A stretch of DNA of 64,000 nucleotides from Solobacterium sp. (GTDB lineage Bacteria; Bacillota_I; Bacilli_A; Erysipelotrichales; Erysipelotrichaceae), in NCBI GenBank assembly GCA_022486705.1, contig JAKVKC010000002.1:1-64000 (forward strand), in the 5' to 3' direction. Both the position numbers and the translations under genes were made by a program. The first letter of the stretch is position 1; every line of letters begins with the position of its first letter. The notes below the pieces were generated by a model. That model was not told where the DNA came from, ran no database searches, and was given only the letters and a program-made list of their open reading frames with translations. Below, piece by piece: positions 33,782 to 46,263 of this stretch.

Positions 33782-36700
33782 GCGTACAGATATCCATAAG
33801 ATCATGGTCATAGGCTCCGGTCCGATCGTCATCGGACAGGCAGCTGAGTTCGACTATGCCGGATCCCAGGCATGCACTTCTTTGCGCGAAGAAGGCTATG
33901 AAGTGATCCTGATCAATTCCAACCCAGCGACGATCATGACCGATTCTGCCATTGCGGACAGAGTCTATATTGAACCGCTGACTTTGGAATTTGCCAAACG
34001 GGTCATCTTTAAAGAAAGACCGGATGCGATCTTAGGATCTTTAGGCGGTCAGACGGGACTGAATCTGGTCGTTGAACTTGCCAAAGATGGCATCCTGGAT
34101 GAATTCTCGGTCGAAGTATTGGGCACGGATATTGATGCGATCAATCAGGCGGAGGATCGTGAAAGATTCCGCTCGCTGATGAATGAGCTGCAGGAACCAG
34201 TACCGGAATCTGCCATCTGCCATACGATCGAAGATGCGGTCGCTTTTGCCAGTCATGAAGGATATCCGCTGGTCATCCGTCCGGCATATACGTTAGGCGG
34301 CACCGGCGGCGGCTTTGCCCATAATGAAGAAGAGCTGAAGCATATTGCGGATACGGGACTGAAGATGTCACCGGTCCATCAGATCCTGGTGGAGCAGTCC
34401 ATTGCCGGCTATAAAGAAATTGAATATGAAGTCATGCGCGATGCCAATGACAATGCCATTGTGGTGTGCAACATGGAGAATCTAGATCCGGTCGGCATCC
34501 ATACCGGCGATTCCATCGTTACTGCACCGGTGCAGACATTGACGGACCGAGAGAATCAGATGCTGAGGAATGCATCATTGAAGATCATCCGTGCCCTGCA
34601 TATCTGCGGCGGATGCAATGTCCAGCTGGCACTTGACCCTAACAGCTTTAAATACTATGTCATTGAAGTCAATCCTAGAGTATCCCGTTCTTCTGCGCTG
34701 GCTTCGAAAGCAACCGGCTATCCGATTGCCCGCATCTCTGCTAAATTGGCTGTTGGCTTAGGTCTGGATGAGATCATCAATCCAATCACCAAGACAAGCT
34801 ATGCCTGCTTTGAACCGGCCTTGGATTACATTGTGACAAAATTCCCGCGGCTTCCTTTTGACAAGTTCCCGAATGCGGACCGTCAGCTTGGTACGCAGAT
34901 GAAGGCGACTGGCGAAGTCATGGCTATCGGACGTACGTTTGAGGAATCTTTCCTGAAGGCAGTGCGTTCGCTGGAGATCAAAGTAGATCATATTGAAAAG
35001 AAAGAATTTCATAAAGCAAGCAAAGAAGAACTGTATCTGAAGATCAAGGCTAGAGATGATGAGAGGATCTTTGCAATTGCACAATGGATCCGCAATGGAT
35101 ATCCGATGAGCGATGTTCAGCAGCTGACGCATATTGATCCATGGTATCTGGCCCATCTGCAGAAGATCATTGATCTGGAGAAGGAAGTCCTGGCCAAGCC
35201 AAAGGATATTGAAGTGCTGAGAAAGGCCAAGAAGAATGGCTTTGCGGATTCTTATATTGCGCGGAATTGGCACATGAAAGAATTTGATCTCTATGAACTG
35301 GAAAAGAAGAACGGCATCACCCCGGTCTATAAGATGGTCGATACATGTGCGGGAGAATTTACTTCGGCAACACCGTATTTCTACAGTACATATGAAACAG
35401 AAAATGAATCCATCTCTTCTAAGAAAAAGAAGATCATTGTGCTGGGCTCCGGACCGATCCGTATCGGTCAGGGCGTTGAATTCGATTATGCGACTGTCCA
35501 CTGCATTGAAACACTGCATGCGGAAGGCTATGAAGCAATCATCATCAACAACAATCCGGAGACCGTATCAACTGATTTCTCCATCTCAGATAAGCTGTAC
35601 TTTGAACCATTGACGACGGAAGATGTCATGCATGCAGTCGATCTGGAACAGCCGCTCGGCGTGATCGTACAGTTCGGCGGACAGACAGCGATCAATCTGG
35701 CAGCGTCTTTAGCAGAGCACGGGGTGAAGATCCTTGGCACGTCCTTGGATTCTATTAACAAAGCAGAGGACCGTCATGAATTTGAGACCATGCTGGATCA
35801 TCTGCATATTCCTCAGCCGGAGGGCATGACTGCCTACACGGTAGAGGAAGCATTGAAGATCGCTCATAAGATCACGTATCCTGTCCTTGTCAGACCTAGC
35901 TATGTTCTGGGCGGACGGGCCATGGAGATCGTGCATACCGATGATGAGCTCAGAGTATATATGAAGACGGCCGTGCAGGAGATCTCGCATGACTCGCCGA
36001 TCCTGGTCGACCGCTATGTCTTAGGCAAAGAATGTGAGATCGATGCGATCGCGGATGGCAAGGATGTCTATATTCCCGGCGTCATGGAACATGTTGAGCG
36101 GGCGGGCATTCATTCCGGCGATTCGATCAGTGTCTATCCTAGTCAGACCCTGAGCCGCAAAGTCAAAGATACGATCATTGACTATGCCACGAAGATCGGC
36201 AAGGGCTTTGGTTTCATCGGTCTCTACAACATCCAGTTCATTGTGGATCACAATGAAAAAGTATATGTTCTTGAAGTCAATCCAAGATCATCACGGACAG
36301 TGCCATTCTTATCAAAGATCACTGGCGTGCCGATGTGCACTGCCGCGACCAAGGCTGTCCTTGGCCAGAGCCTGATCGATCAGGGCTATACGCCAGGCTA
36401 TCATCCGGAAGAAAGCGGACATGTGTACTGCAAAGCACCGGTCTTCTCGTTTGCGAAGCTGAGAAGTGTGGATACGGTCCTGGGACCGGAAATGAAATCG
36501 ACGGGCGAAGCACTGGGCTGCGATGTGACCTTTGAAAAAGCATTGTACAAAGCATTGGCTGCCAGCGGCATCCAGGTACCGATGTACGGTGCCGTGCTGA
36601 TGACGATCGCTGATCAGGATAAACAGGAAGCTCTGAAAATGGCAAAGAGATTCTATGCCATCGGATATGGCATTTATGCGACCGCCGGAACGGCCCGCTT

Positions 36701-36983
36701 CTTAGAAGAGAATGGTCTCTTTGTCCATAAAGCAGCGAAGATCTCAGAAGAGACGCAGCAGGATTCTGTCTTGGATATTATTCAGAAGGGCAGAGTCAGC
36801 TTTGTCATCAATACCATGGATGCCAAGGACAGAAGTTCTTCCTTAGACGGCTTTTTGATCCGCAGAGTCAGTGCGGAGAACAACATCTCATGCATGACGT
36901 CATTGGATACAGCCAATGCCCTGCTGAGAGTATTGGAAGCACAGTCCTTCTCCTTGGAATCCTTGAATGAAATGGGGAAGTAA
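33774..36983 (+). CDS. carB: Carbamoyl-phosphate synthase large subunit
   Basis: Makes carbamoyl phosphate from bicarbonate, ammonia and two ATP. It has two homologous ATP-grasp halves, each starting with a dinucleotide-like loop ([19 protein letters not shown] near 12-30 and [18 protein letters not shown] near 555), and a C-terminal MGS-like allosteric domain (about 940-1069). The 1069-aa length is standard. ATG 33774 is inside the end of carA, preceded by GGAAGGAGG. A single car pair is placed in the pyr operon, so arginine synthesis, if present, must share it or use another copy. Confidence 0.97.
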   Translation: MPKRTDIHKIMVIGSGPIVIGQAAEFDYAGSQACTSLREEGYEVILINSNPATIMTDSAIADRVYIEPLTLEFAKRVIFKERPDAILGSLGGQTGLNLVVELAKDGILDEFSVEVLGTDIDAINQAEDRERFRSLMNELQEPVPESAICHTIEDAVAFASHEGYPLVIRPAYTLGGTGGGFAHNEEELKHIADTGLKMSPVHQILVEQSIAGYKEIEYEVMRDANDNAIVVCNMENLDPVGIHTGDSIVTAPVQTLTDRENQMLRNASLKIIRALHICGGCNVQLALDPNSFKYYVIEVNPRVSRSSALASKATGYPIARISAKLAVGLGLDEIINPITKTSYACFEPALDYIVTKFPRLPFDKFPNADRQLGTQMKATGEVMAIGRTFEESFLKAVRSLEIKVDHIEKKEFHKASKEELYLKIKARDDERIFAIAQWIRNGYPMSDVQQLTHIDPWYLAHLQKIIDLEKEVLAKPKDIEVLRKAKKNGFADSYIARNWHMKEFDLYELEKKNGITPVYKMVDTCAGEFTSATPYFYSTYETENESISSKKKKIIVLGSGPIRIGQGVEFDYATVHCIETLHAEGYEAIIINNNPETVSTDFSISDKLYFEPLTTEDVMHAVDLEQPLGVIVQFGGQTAINLAASLAEHGVKILGTSLDSINKAEDRHEFETMLDHLHIPQPEGMTAYTVEEALKIAHKITYPVLVRPSYVLGGRAMEIVHTDDELRVYMKTAVQEISHDSPILVDRYVLGKECEIDAIADGKDVYIPGVMEHVERAGIHSGDSISVYPSQTLSRKVKDTIIDYATKIGKGFGFIGLYNIQFIVDHNEKVYVLEVNPRSSRTVPFLSKITGVPMCTAATKAVLGQSLIDQGYTPGYHPEESGHVYCKAPVFSFAKLRSVDTVLGPEMKSTGEALGCDVTFEKALYKALAASGIQVPMYGAVLMTIADQDKQEALKMAKRFYAIGYGIYATAGTARFLEENGLFVHKAAKISEETQQDSVLDIIQKGRVSFVINTMDAKDRSSSLDGFLIRRVSAENNISCMTSLDTANALLRVLEAQSFSLESLNEMGK

Positions 36984-36984
36984 T

Positions 36985-39316
<2,332 letters not shown>

Positions 39317-39330
<14 letters not shown>

Positions 39331-39979
39331 AAAAGAGTTTGTCAGTTTTATGTTCCGCTGCAATGCCCTGAAGTTCGGTGACTTTACATTGAAGAGCGGA
39401 AGAAAAAGTCCGTTCTTTATGAATGCCGGTGCTTATGTTACGGGATCGCAGCTGACCGAGCTTGGCAGATACTATGCAAAAGCAATCTATGACCATTTCG
39501 GACTGGACTTTGATGTACTGTTCGGTCCGGCATATAAAGGCATTCCTTTGGCTGTTGCAACAGCGATGGCCCTGCATGAGCTCTATGGCAAGGAAGTGCG
39601 CTACTGTGCCAATCGGAAAGAGATCAAAGATCATGGCGATAAAGGCATTCTTCTGGGCACCAAGCTGGAGGACGGCGACAGAGTGGTGATGATCGAAGAT
39701 GTCACGACTTCCGGCAAGTCGATGGATGAGACTGTGCCGATCGTCAGAGCACAGGCAAAAGTGGAGATCAAGGGACTGATCGTCTCTCTGAACCGCAATG
39801 AGAAGGGCAAAGGTACAAAGACGGCCCTGACAGAAATATCGGAAGAATATGGCTTTCCGACAGCTGCCATTGTCTCGATGCCGGAAGTGGTCAGCATCCT
39901 GAAAGAGAAAGATGCGCTGGATGGCGAGATGCTGAAGCGGATCCATGAATACTACGAACAGTACGGTCCGAAAGAATGA
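39317..39979 (+). CDS. pyrE: Orotate phosphoribosyltransferase
   Basis: Transfers PRPP ribose-phosphate to orotate. The PRPP-binding motif VVMIEDVTTSGKSM is near residues 121-134, preceded by FGPAYKGIPLA near 69-79. Length 220 aa. It is the last gene of the operon. A short GGCTG-GAA-CAGCC hairpin (39981-39993) follows without a T-run, so the end of the transcript is not clear. Confidence 0.97.
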
Positions 39980-40010
39980 TCGGCTGGAACAGCCAAAAAT
40001 CAAATAATCA

Positions 40011-40039
40011 TTGAAGAAGAGGCCTATTTGTGTTATCTT
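40011..40039 (+). promoter_or_regulatory. rpsB promoter
   Basis: TTGAAG (40011-40016), a 17-bp spacer, then TGT-TATCTT (extended -10, hexamer 40034-40039). Confidence 0.65.
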
Positions 40040-40045
40040 TACATA

Positions 40046-40172
40046 TGGCATCTTCTTTTCTTATGAAAAGAGATGTACTTCTCACACAGTGGATTCTCTA
40101 TCCCGTGTACATGGCTATCACAGCATTCATGTATTGATAGGGTTCGAAATTGTGGCGGAAAACAACGGAAAG
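40046..40172 (+). ncRNA. Structured rpsB 5' leader
   Basis: A leader of roughly 140 nt. It holds a strong hairpin (CATC-t-TCTTTTC with GAAAAGA-GATG, 40048-40074) and a TACATG/CATGTA stem enclosing a 14-nt loop (about 40108-40133). Low-GC Firmicutes often regulate rpsB through leader RNAs bound by S2; this assignment is inferred. Confidence 0.45.
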
Positions 40173-40188
40173 GTAGGTAAAAAAAATA

Positions 40189-41136
40189 ATGACTGTTGTT
40201 TCAATGAGGAAAATGCTTGAAAATGGGGTACACTTCGGACATCAGACCCGCAAGTGGAATCCAAACATGAAGCAGTATATCTATACTGCTAAGAACGGTG
40301 TTTACATCATCGACCTGAACAAGACAGAAGCTCAGCTCGAAGAGGCTTACAACGCTCTGAAGAAGATCACAGAGGATGGCGGAAAGGTACTGTTTGTCGG
40401 TACAAAGAAGCAGTCTCAGGCTACGATCTTAGAGGAAGCACTCCGTTCCGGAAGCTTCTATGTCAACCAGAGATGGTTAGGCGGAACATTGACAAATTTC
40501 CGTACCATCCAGAAGTCCATCAAGACTTTGATCGACATTGAAGAGATGGAGAGCAACGGTACATTGGCTGTTTATACGAAGAAGGAACAGTCCGTCTTCT
40601 TAAAGAAGAAGGAAAAGCTGGACAACTTCTTAGGCGGCATCAAGGATATGAAGAAGCTGCCGGATGCAATGTTCGTCGTTGATCCATTAGAAGAGCACAA
40701 TGCAGTAGCAGAAGCTCGCAAACTGAATATTCCGGTATTTGCGCTGATCGATACAAACGCAGATCCTAGAACTGTAGATTATCCAATTCCAGCAAATGAT
40801 GATGCAGTTCGCTCAATCAAGCTGATGGTCTCTTTAATTGCAGATGCGATCTGTGAAGGAAAGAATCTGCCGCTTGAGAATGTCGCTGAAGAAGAGGGCG
40901 AAGACATCACGATGAAGGATGTCATCAAGAAGGTTGAAGAAGACGCTGCTGAGTACGAGAGAAGAAGAAGAGCTAAGTTCGAAGAACATCGTCAGCAGAT
41001 GGGCAACCGCCGCGGTTCTTACAATGGTGAGAGACGTGTATTCCGCAGAGATGCAAATGGCAACCGTGCAAATGCAAGACCTGCTGAGAATGCATCTGCT
41101 CCAAAGGCTGAAGCAAAGGCTGAGGTCAAGGCATAA
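40189..41136 (+). CDS. rpsB: 30S ribosomal protein S2
   Basis: It matches S2 throughout, including [19 protein letters not shown] near residues 9-27 and [13 protein letters not shown] near 95-107. At 315 aa it is longer than typical S2, because a basic and then Ala/Lys-rich C-terminal extension of about 60 residues follows the conserved core (from [16 protein letters not shown] onward). SD AAAGGTAGG lies upstream. Its stop overlaps the tsf ATG by 1 nt. Confidence 0.97.
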   Translation: MTVVSMRKMLENGVHFGHQTRKWNPNMKQYIYTAKNGVYIIDLNKTEAQLEEAYNALKKITEDGGKVLFVGTKKQSQATILEEALRSGSFYVNQRWLGGTLTNFRTIQKSIKTLIDIEEMESNGTLAVYTKKEQSVFLKKKEKLDNFLGGIKDMKKLPDAMFVVDPLEEHNAVAEARKLNIPVFALIDTNADPRTVDYPIPANDDAVRSIKLMVSLIADAICEGKNLPLENVAEEEGEDITMKDVIKKVEEDAAEYERRRRAKFEEHRQQMGNRRGSYNGERRVFRRDANGNRANARPAENASAPKAEAKAEVKA

Positions 41137-42026
41137 TGGCTATTACAGCAAGTCAGGTCAAAGAGCTCCGCGATCTTACAAATGCCGGCATGATGGATTG
41201 CAAGAAGGCTCTTGTTGAGACAGACGGCGATATGAAAAAGGCTGTTGACTGGCTCCGTGAAAAGGGCATTGCCAAAGCAGCTAAGAAACAGAGCAGAATT
41301 GCGGCTGAAGGTCTTTCTACGATCTTAACTGAAGGAAACAAAGCAGTGATCGTTGAAGTCAATGCAGAAACAGATTTCGTTGCCAAGAACGATAAGTTCT
41401 TAGCTCTGCTTGATGCAATTGCTAAGACATTGATCGGCAGCACAGCAGCTACCTTGGAAGAAGCTTTGGCATTAAAGGCAGAAGATGGCGAAACATTGGA
41501 TGCTAAGATCGTCAATGCAACTGCGATCATCGGTGAGAAGATCACTTTGAGAAGATTTGAGATCATCACAAAGAATGATGATGAAGTCTTCGGTGTCTAT
41601 AAGCATCAGGGCGGCAGGATCTCTGCAGTTGTTGTTCTGAAGGGAACACAGGATGCTGGTATGGCAAAGAATATTGCTATGCAGGTCGCTTCCATGAATC
41701 CAACATATGTATCCAGAAAAGAAATGCCGGCAGATGTGATCAATCACGAACGTGAGATCCAGCTGGGACTTCTGGCCAATGATCCAAAGCTGGCTGAAAA
41801 GCCTGAAAAGGTCAAGGCTGGCATCGTTGAAGGAAGACTGAGCAAGTCTCTGGAAGATATGTGCTTAGTGGATCAGGAATACTTCCTGGATTCTGAGAAG
41901 AAGGTCGGAGCTTTCCTGAAGGAAAATGGTGCGGAGTGCACAAAGTTCGTCAAGTATACTGTTGGCGAAGGCATTGAAAAGAAACAGGATGATTTTGCGG
42001 CTGAAGTTGCCGAAATGTCCAAGTAA
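41136..42026 (+). CDS. tsf: Translation elongation factor Ts
   Basis: Guanine nucleotide exchange factor for EF-Tu. It has the N-terminal UBA-like domain (VKELRDLTNAGMMDCKKAL near residues 8-26) and the TDFVAKNDKF motif near 80-89 that contacts EF-Tu. Length 296 aa. It is translationally coupled to rpsB and ends at a terminator. Confidence 0.97.
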   Translation: MAITASQVKELRDLTNAGMMDCKKALVETDGDMKKAVDWLREKGIAKAAKKQSRIAAEGLSTILTEGNKAVIVEVNAETDFVAKNDKFLALLDAIAKTLIGSTAATLEEALALKAEDGETLDAKIVNATAIIGEKITLRRFEIITKNDDEVFGVYKHQGGRISAVVVLKGTQDAGMAKNIAMQVASMNPTYVSRKEMPADVINHEREIQLGLLANDPKLAEKPEKVKAGIVEGRLSKSLEDMCLVDQEYFLDSEKKVGAFLKENGAECTKFVKYTVGEGIEKKQDDFAAEVAEMSK

Positions 42027-42033
42027 GAAAATG

Positions 42034-42079
42034 AACTGCTTGCAGAACAGAGCAATCTGGATCTGAAAGCAGTTTTTTT
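42034..42079 (+). terminator. tsf terminator
   Basis: AACTGCTT (42034-42041) pairs with AAGCAGTT (42067-42074), with an inner CAGA/TCTG stem, followed by seven T residues. Confidence 0.78.
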
Positions 42080-42094
42080 ATAGGCAATGAAAGC

Positions 42095-42123
42095 AAAAAA
42101 AAGAACTGCTTTTGATGCAGTTC
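42095..42123 (-). terminator. Terminator of the ppx/glsB transcript
   Basis: On the minus strand GAACTGC-ATCAAAA-GCAGTTC (42123-42103) followed by a run of T residues. Confidence 0.82.
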
Positions 42124-42132
42124 CGCATTTGC

Positions 42133-42378
42133 TTATTTCTTGATGAACTTGTTATACAGCCAGACAAGCAGACATGCACCGATGACAGCGAAGATGATCT
42201 GACCGATGATGTTTGTTGTTCCGATGCCGAATAATCCTGCGATGATACTGAAGACAAAACCGCCGCAGATACCTAATACGCAGTTGATGATGATATTGGA
42301 AGAATCCAACTTCATCAGCTTAGCTGCCAGCCATCCGGAAACTGCACCGACAATTAAATCAATTAAGATCCACATCAT
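42133..42378 (-). CDS. GlsB/YeaQ/YmgE-family membrane protein
   Basis: An 81-residue protein with three hydrophobic segments and the family pattern: DLIVGAVSGWLAAKLMK start, then NCVLGICGGFVFSIIAGLFGI and a final IIGQIIFAVIGACLLVWLYNK. Known as transglycosylase-associated proteins, these are small membrane proteins often linked to stress; the molecular role is unsettled. SD AAGGAGG precedes its ATG. It lies 22 nt after the Ppx/GppA gene on the same strand and ends at a terminator. Confidence 0.88.
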   Translation of the reverse strand: MMWILIDLIVGAVSGWLAAKLMKLDSSNIIINCVLGICGGFVFSIIAGLFGIGTTNIIGQIIFAVIGACLLVWLYNKFIKK

Positions 42379-42400
42379 TTATAATTCCTCCTTAACCATA

Positions 42401-43282
42401 CTATTTTATCACTTTGTGCTTATCAATGCACATCTGCAGAAAACCTTCTCGGATCCCGGAATCTGAGATCAGAATTGTTTTGGCTGCGAAAAGAGTGCAG
42501 ATCTCTAAGATCATATGCATGCCAGGCAGGAAGACCGGCTGGCGGGATTCTCTGACATTCTGAAGCATTGCTTCCAAGGCTGTCGGATCGTTATTCACCA
42601 GATCAGTATAGAGCTGCTGCAGAGTGCAGCAGGAGACCGTATTGCCGGTATGATACAGAGCATCTGCGACAAGGCCTGCTGCGCGCATGGTGCCGCCGAT
42701 GCCGATCAGCTGAGCAGACGATGTCTGAAAAGCAGGATGGTCTTTCTGGGCAATGAGCAGCTGTTCTCTGCATTCCTGGGTATCCAGGGGGAGATGTGCC
42801 AAGCGTACACAGCCAAGATGAAAGGACAGAGCATCCAGGATCTCACCATTTTGAAAAGCGATCAGTTCGGTAGAACCGCCGCCGACATCAAAAGCAATGC
42901 CATCTTTCGGTTCGGACCAGCTGTTTTTGGAACCGATATAATCACAGGAAGCTTCTTCATATCCCGTAAGGGGATAGATCTCAAAGGAACAGCCGGAAAG
43001 AGCTTCAACGAGGGTTTTCTGATTTTGGATGCGGCATGGCTCCGTAATGTCCGCCCAGCGGAAAGAAATATTATTTTCATCGCAGATCTGCTGATAGGTC
43101 TTCAGCACTTCATAGGCTTTCTGAATGCCCTGCAGGGACATCTGTCCCTGATCATTGACGTGCTCGATCAAGTGAGCTGGGGTAGATTCGTGATAGATCT
43201 GTACGGGAAGGCCATCATGAAGTTCATAGATGACCAGGACCATGGTATTGGAACCGATATCGGCAACTGCATACTGTGTCAT
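42401..43282 (-). CDS. Ppx/GppA-family phosphatase
   Basis: A 293-residue actin-like ATPase-fold phosphatase acting on polyphosphate or pppGpp. The phosphate loops AVADIGSNTMVL near residues 5-16 and IAFDVGGGSTELIAF near 130-144 are clear, and GIGGTMRAAG near 196 follows. It has only the N-terminal two-domain unit, without the HD domain of long Ppx. GAGGAT sits 6-8 nt before the second in-frame ATG (43282) but almost touches the first (43288), so I prefer the second. Divergent from pyrH. Confidence 0.87.
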   Translation of the reverse strand: MTQYAVADIGSNTMVLVIYELHDGLPVQIYHESTPAHLIEHVNDQGQMSLQGIQKAYEVLKTYQQICDENNISFRWADITEPCRIQNQKTLVEALSGCSFEIYPLTGYEEASCDYIGSKNSWSEPKDGIAFDVGGGSTELIAFQNGEILDALSFHLGCVRLAHLPLDTQECREQLLIAQKDHPAFQTSSAQLIGIGGTMRAAGLVADALYHTGNTVSCCTLQQLYTDLVNNDPTALEAMLQNVRESRQPVFLPGMHMILEICTLFAAKTILISDSGIREGFLQMCIDKHKVIK

Positions 43283-43353
43283 TGGCATATCCTCTTATTT
43301 CCTATATATTAAATGCAAAGCAGTGAAAAAGAAATGAAAAGAAGTATAGGCAA

Positions 43354-43362
43354 TGGTATAAT
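43354..43362 (+). promoter_or_regulatory. pyrH extended -10
   Basis: TGG-TATAAT (hexamer 43357-43362), 28 bp before ATG 43390; no clear -35. Confidence 0.55.
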
Positions 43363-43389
43363 ATCTGCAGCAAATATTGGAGGATAATC

Positions 43390-44103
43390 ATGTATAAACG
43401 TGTTCTGTTGAAGCTCAGTGGAGAAGCACTGTCAGGCAAAGAAAAGAATTTTGACCCGATCGTTCTGCAGAAACTGGCAGAAGAGATCAAGAAAGCACAG
43501 GCATTGGGAGTGCAGATCGCAGTTGTTGTAGGCGGCGGAAATTTTATCCGCGGGAAAACATTGACAGATATTGGCATTGACCGTGTGCAGGGCGATTATA
43601 TGGGCATGCTTGCAACGATCATCAATGCCTTGGCTATCCAGTCAGCCTTGGAAGGCGTTGGAGTAGATACAAGAGTGCAGACAGCAGTCGAAATGAATAA
43701 GATCGCGGAGCCATTCATTCAAAGAAGAGCGGTACGCCACTTGGAAAAAGGCAGAGTCGTGATCTTCGGCGGCGGCACAGGTTCACCATATTTCTCTACG
43801 GATACAGCGGCAGCGCTGCGGGCCAATGAGATCAAAGCGGATGCAATCCTGATGGCAAAGAATGGTGTTGATGGCGTCTATACAGCTGATCCGAAGAAGG
43901 ATCCGACAGCAACGAAGTATGATCATCTGACCTATAAGCAGGTCCTGAATCTAGGCTTGGAGATCATGGATTCGACGGCTGCATCGATGTGCATGGACAA
44001 TAACATGGAACTTGTGGTATTTAATATGAATGAGAACGGCAATATCGTTAAAGCAATGAAGGGTGAAAAGATCGGTACAGTAATCAGCAAGGAGGAAAAC
44101 TGA
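43390..44103 (+). CDS. pyrH: UMP kinase
   Basis: Phosphorylates UMP to UDP, downstream of the pyr operon. It is an amino-acid-kinase-fold protein with [13 protein letters not shown] near residues 4-16, [11 protein letters not shown] near 47-57, [19 protein letters not shown] near 130-148 and [12 protein letters not shown] near 162. Length 237 aa. SD GGAGG precedes ATG 43390. frr follows 2 nt downstream. Confidence 0.97.
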   Translation: MYKRVLLKLSGEALSGKEKNFDPIVLQKLAEEIKKAQALGVQIAVVVGGGNFIRGKTLTDIGIDRVQGDYMGMLATIINALAIQSALEGVGVDTRVQTAVEMNKIAEPFIQRRAVRHLEKGRVVIFGGGTGSPYFSTDTAAALRANEIKADAILMAKNGVDGVYTADPKKDPTATKYDHLTYKQVLNLGLEIMDSTAASMCMDNNMELVVFNMNENGNIVKAMKGEKIGTVISKEEN

Positions 44104-44105
44104 TC

Positions 44106-44654
44106 ATGGCATATGCAATTATCGACAGCAGTACACAGAAAATGGACAAAGTCATCGAGCATTTTCAGAATGAATTGAATCAGATCCGCACCGGTATGGC
44201 CAATGCAAACATGCTGAATAAAGTGGAAGTCGATTACTATGGCTCACCGACACCGCTGAATCAGATCGCGGGCATCTCTGTCTCAGAGGGCCGCACACTG
44301 GTCATTAAGCCGTATGATCCATCTTCATTAAAGGATATTGAAAGAGCCTGCAATGAAGCAGATCTTGGCATTGCACCGCAGAATGACGGTGCTGTGATCC
44401 GACTGAATGTTCCGCAGCTGACAGGTGAAGTACGTCAGGAAATGGCAAAGAAAGTCGGCAAAGTAGAAGAAGAAGCAAAGATCCAGATCCGCAGTGTGCG
44501 CCGGGATGCAATGACGGCTGTCAAAAAAGACAAGTCACTTGATGAGGATATGGAGAAGGATGCGGAAGGAGAGATCCAGAAGCTGACGGACCGCTATGGT
44601 GAAAAGATCGAGACCATGGCAAAGGCTAAGGAAAAAGAAGTACTGAATAAGTGA
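44106..44654 (+). CDS. frr: Ribosome recycling factor
   Basis: Splits post-termination ribosomes with EF-G. It matches RRF along its length, including HFQNELNQIRTGMANANML near residues 19-37 and RSVRRDAMTAVKKDKSL near 126. Length 182 aa. SD AAGGAGG lies in the end of pyrH. A terminator follows. Confidence 0.97.
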   Translation: MAYAIIDSSTQKMDKVIEHFQNELNQIRTGMANANMLNKVEVDYYGSPTPLNQIAGISVSEGRTLVIKPYDPSSLKDIERACNEADLGIAPQNDGAVIRLNVPQLTGEVRQEMAKKVGKVEEEAKIQIRSVRRDAMTAVKKDKSLDEDMEKDAEGEIQKLTDRYGEKIETMAKAKEKEVLNK

Positions 44655-44662
44655 ACTATCGG

Positions 44663-44697
44663 GGAAATGACTGTTATACAGCACATTTCCTTTTTTG
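44663..44697 (+). terminator. frr terminator
   Basis: GGAAATG (44663-44669) pairs with CATTTCC (44684-44690), with an inner CTGT/ACAG stem, followed by six T residues. Confidence 0.85.
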
Positions 44698-44740
44698 TAT
44701 ACGTTGAGTCATTGCTCTGTAAAAGAGAAGATAAAATCGG

Positions 44741-44746
44741 TATAAT
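44741..44746 (+). promoter_or_regulatory. uppS -10
   Basis: A perfect TATAAT, 25 bp before ATG 44772, with only a weak -35 (TGTAAA, 44718-44723, 17-bp spacing). Confidence 0.5.
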
Positions 44747-44771
44747 GGACAATGGTAAGTGAGGAAGAGCA

Positions 44772-45476
44772 ATGAAAGAGTGCAGACATGTAGCAATCAT
44801 CATGGATGGCAACGGACGCTGGGCCCAGGCCCAGGGACTGCCTAGGACAGCGGGGCACTTAGCTGGTTCTGACAATGTCAGAACGATTGCGATTGCCGCA
44901 TCGGATCTTGGTATTCAGTATCTGACTCTTTATGCCTTCTCTACGGAAAACTGGAAACGCAGTGAAAATGAAGTGAACTATATCATGAAGCTGCCTGCGG
45001 TCTTCTTTAAAAAATATATGCAGGAATTTCTGGACCGTGGATATCGCATGAATATCTTAGGAGAACTGGATGAGCTGCCGAAAGCAACTCATCGCGTCCT
45101 GCAGGATGCAATGGATGAATCAAAGAACAATACGGGACTGAATCTGAATATCTGCATGAATTATGGTTCGCAGCGAGAAATCCTGCTGGCCGCAAAGCAC
45201 TATGCAAAAGATGTGCAGGAAGGGAAAGCAGATCTCAGCTTGGATGAAAAGGGATTTGAAAAGTACCTGATGACAGCAGGATTCCCACCGGTCGATCTTC
45301 TGATCCGTACTTCTGGAGAACAGCGCATTTCAAATTATCTTCTTTGGCAGATTGCTTATGCGGAACTGGAGTTTGTTCCGGAAGCATGGCCTGCTTTTAC
45401 GCCAGAAGTATTTCAGAAATGCATCACAGAATATCAGACGAGAGATCGGCGTTTCGGAGGTGTCAAAAATGTCTAA
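44772..45476 (+). CDS. uppS: Isoprenyl (undecaprenyl) diphosphate synthase
   Basis: cis-Prenyltransferase making the lipid carrier for cell-wall synthesis. The catalytic start HVAIIMDGNGRWAQ near residues 5-18 holds the essential Asp, and LLIRTSGEQRISNYLLWQ near 177-194 and ELEF complete the site. Length 234 aa. It overlaps cdsA by 8 nt and begins uppS-cdsA-dxr-rseP. Confidence 0.97.
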   Translation: MKECRHVAIIMDGNGRWAQAQGLPRTAGHLAGSDNVRTIAIAASDLGIQYLTLYAFSTENWKRSENEVNYIMKLPAVFFKKYMQEFLDRGYRMNILGELDELPKATHRVLQDAMDESKNNTGLNLNICMNYGSQREILLAAKHYAKDVQEGKADLSLDEKGFEKYLMTAGFPPVDLLIRTSGEQRISNYLLWQIAYAELEFVPEAWPAFTPEVFQKCITEYQTRDRRFGGVKNV

Positions 45477-46263
45477 GAAAATGATGATTAAGATCATGAC
45501 AGCTTTGGTGCTGGTCTGTGTCTGCGTACCGCCGCTGTTCTTTGGCGGATGGTATATCAGGGCATTGCTTTTGGTGATCAGCTGCATTGCCTCCTATGAG
45601 ATTGCTTCGTTGGTCGACCATAAGACGCATTGGTTCTTTACCGTGCTGAATATCCTGGCCATTTCAAGCCTATGCATGGTGCCGGACAGCCATGTAGCAG
45701 CAATTGAGGCAATCTGGCTGGCACTGCTGTTTACGATTGAACTGATCGATAAAGATATTACGACTGACTCGGTCGTGTATCCTTTTGCTTTGACTTCTTT
45801 AGTCGGATTGGCGATGCATTGCGTTGCCGTCATCTATCGGGCAGATAATCTGGGCGTGCTGCTGCTAGTCTTTATTCTTTTGGCAAGCATCCTGTGCGAT
45901 ACCGGTGCATATTTCTTCGGTGTCTATTTCGGCCGGCATAAAATGATCCCACGTGTTTCACCGAATAAAACGTGGGAAGGATCCGTGGGCGGTTTTGCCT
46001 GCGGGTTTCTTGGTTCTCTGATCTATGGCCTGATTGCTTTGCGGAGCCTGCCGCTCTCTTTGATCATCTGCGGCAGCATCATTCTTCCTTTGGCAGCGCA
46101 GGTAGGGGATCTCAGCTTTTCCAGCATTAAAAGAAGATTCGGTATCAAGGACTTCGGCAATTTTCTGCCGGGGCATGGCGGTATTCTGGATCGCATTGAT
46201 TCCATTGTGTTCTGCTTAATGACGTTCAATGCGATGATGATCCTATGGGGAGTTGTCGCATGA
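45469..46263 (+). CDS. cdsA: Phosphatidate cytidylyltransferase
   Basis: Integral membrane enzyme that makes CDP-diacylglycerol. It has seven to eight hydrophobic segments and the C-terminal signature LSFSSIKRRFGIKDFGNFLPGHGGILDRIDS (about residues 208-238), with SPNKTWEG near 164. I use ATG 45469 (SD CGGAGG), giving 264 aa. Its stop overlaps the dxr ATG by 4 nt. Confidence 0.96.
   Translation: MSKKMMIKIMTALVLVCVCVPPLFFGGWYIRALLLVISCIASYEIASLVDHKTHWFFTVLNILAISSLCMVPDSHVAAIEAIWLALLFTIELIDKDITTDSVVYPFALTSLVGLAMHCVAVIYRADNLGVLLLVFILLASILCDTGAYFFGVYFGRHKMIPRVSPNKTWEGSVGGFACGFLGSLIYGLIALRSLPLSLIICGSIILPLAAQVGDLSFSSIKRRFGIKDFGNFLPGHGGILDRIDSIVFCLMTFNAMMILWGVVA

Noticed and set aside
39981-39996. 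GGCTG-GAA-CAGCC hairpin after pyrE
   Set aside because: Followed by A residues rather than T residues, and the loop is tight; not a standard intrinsic terminator.
40140-40155. GGGTTCGAAATT resembles a tRNA T-loop
   Set aside because: No acceptor, D or anticodon stems can be folded around it, and it lies in the rpsB leader.
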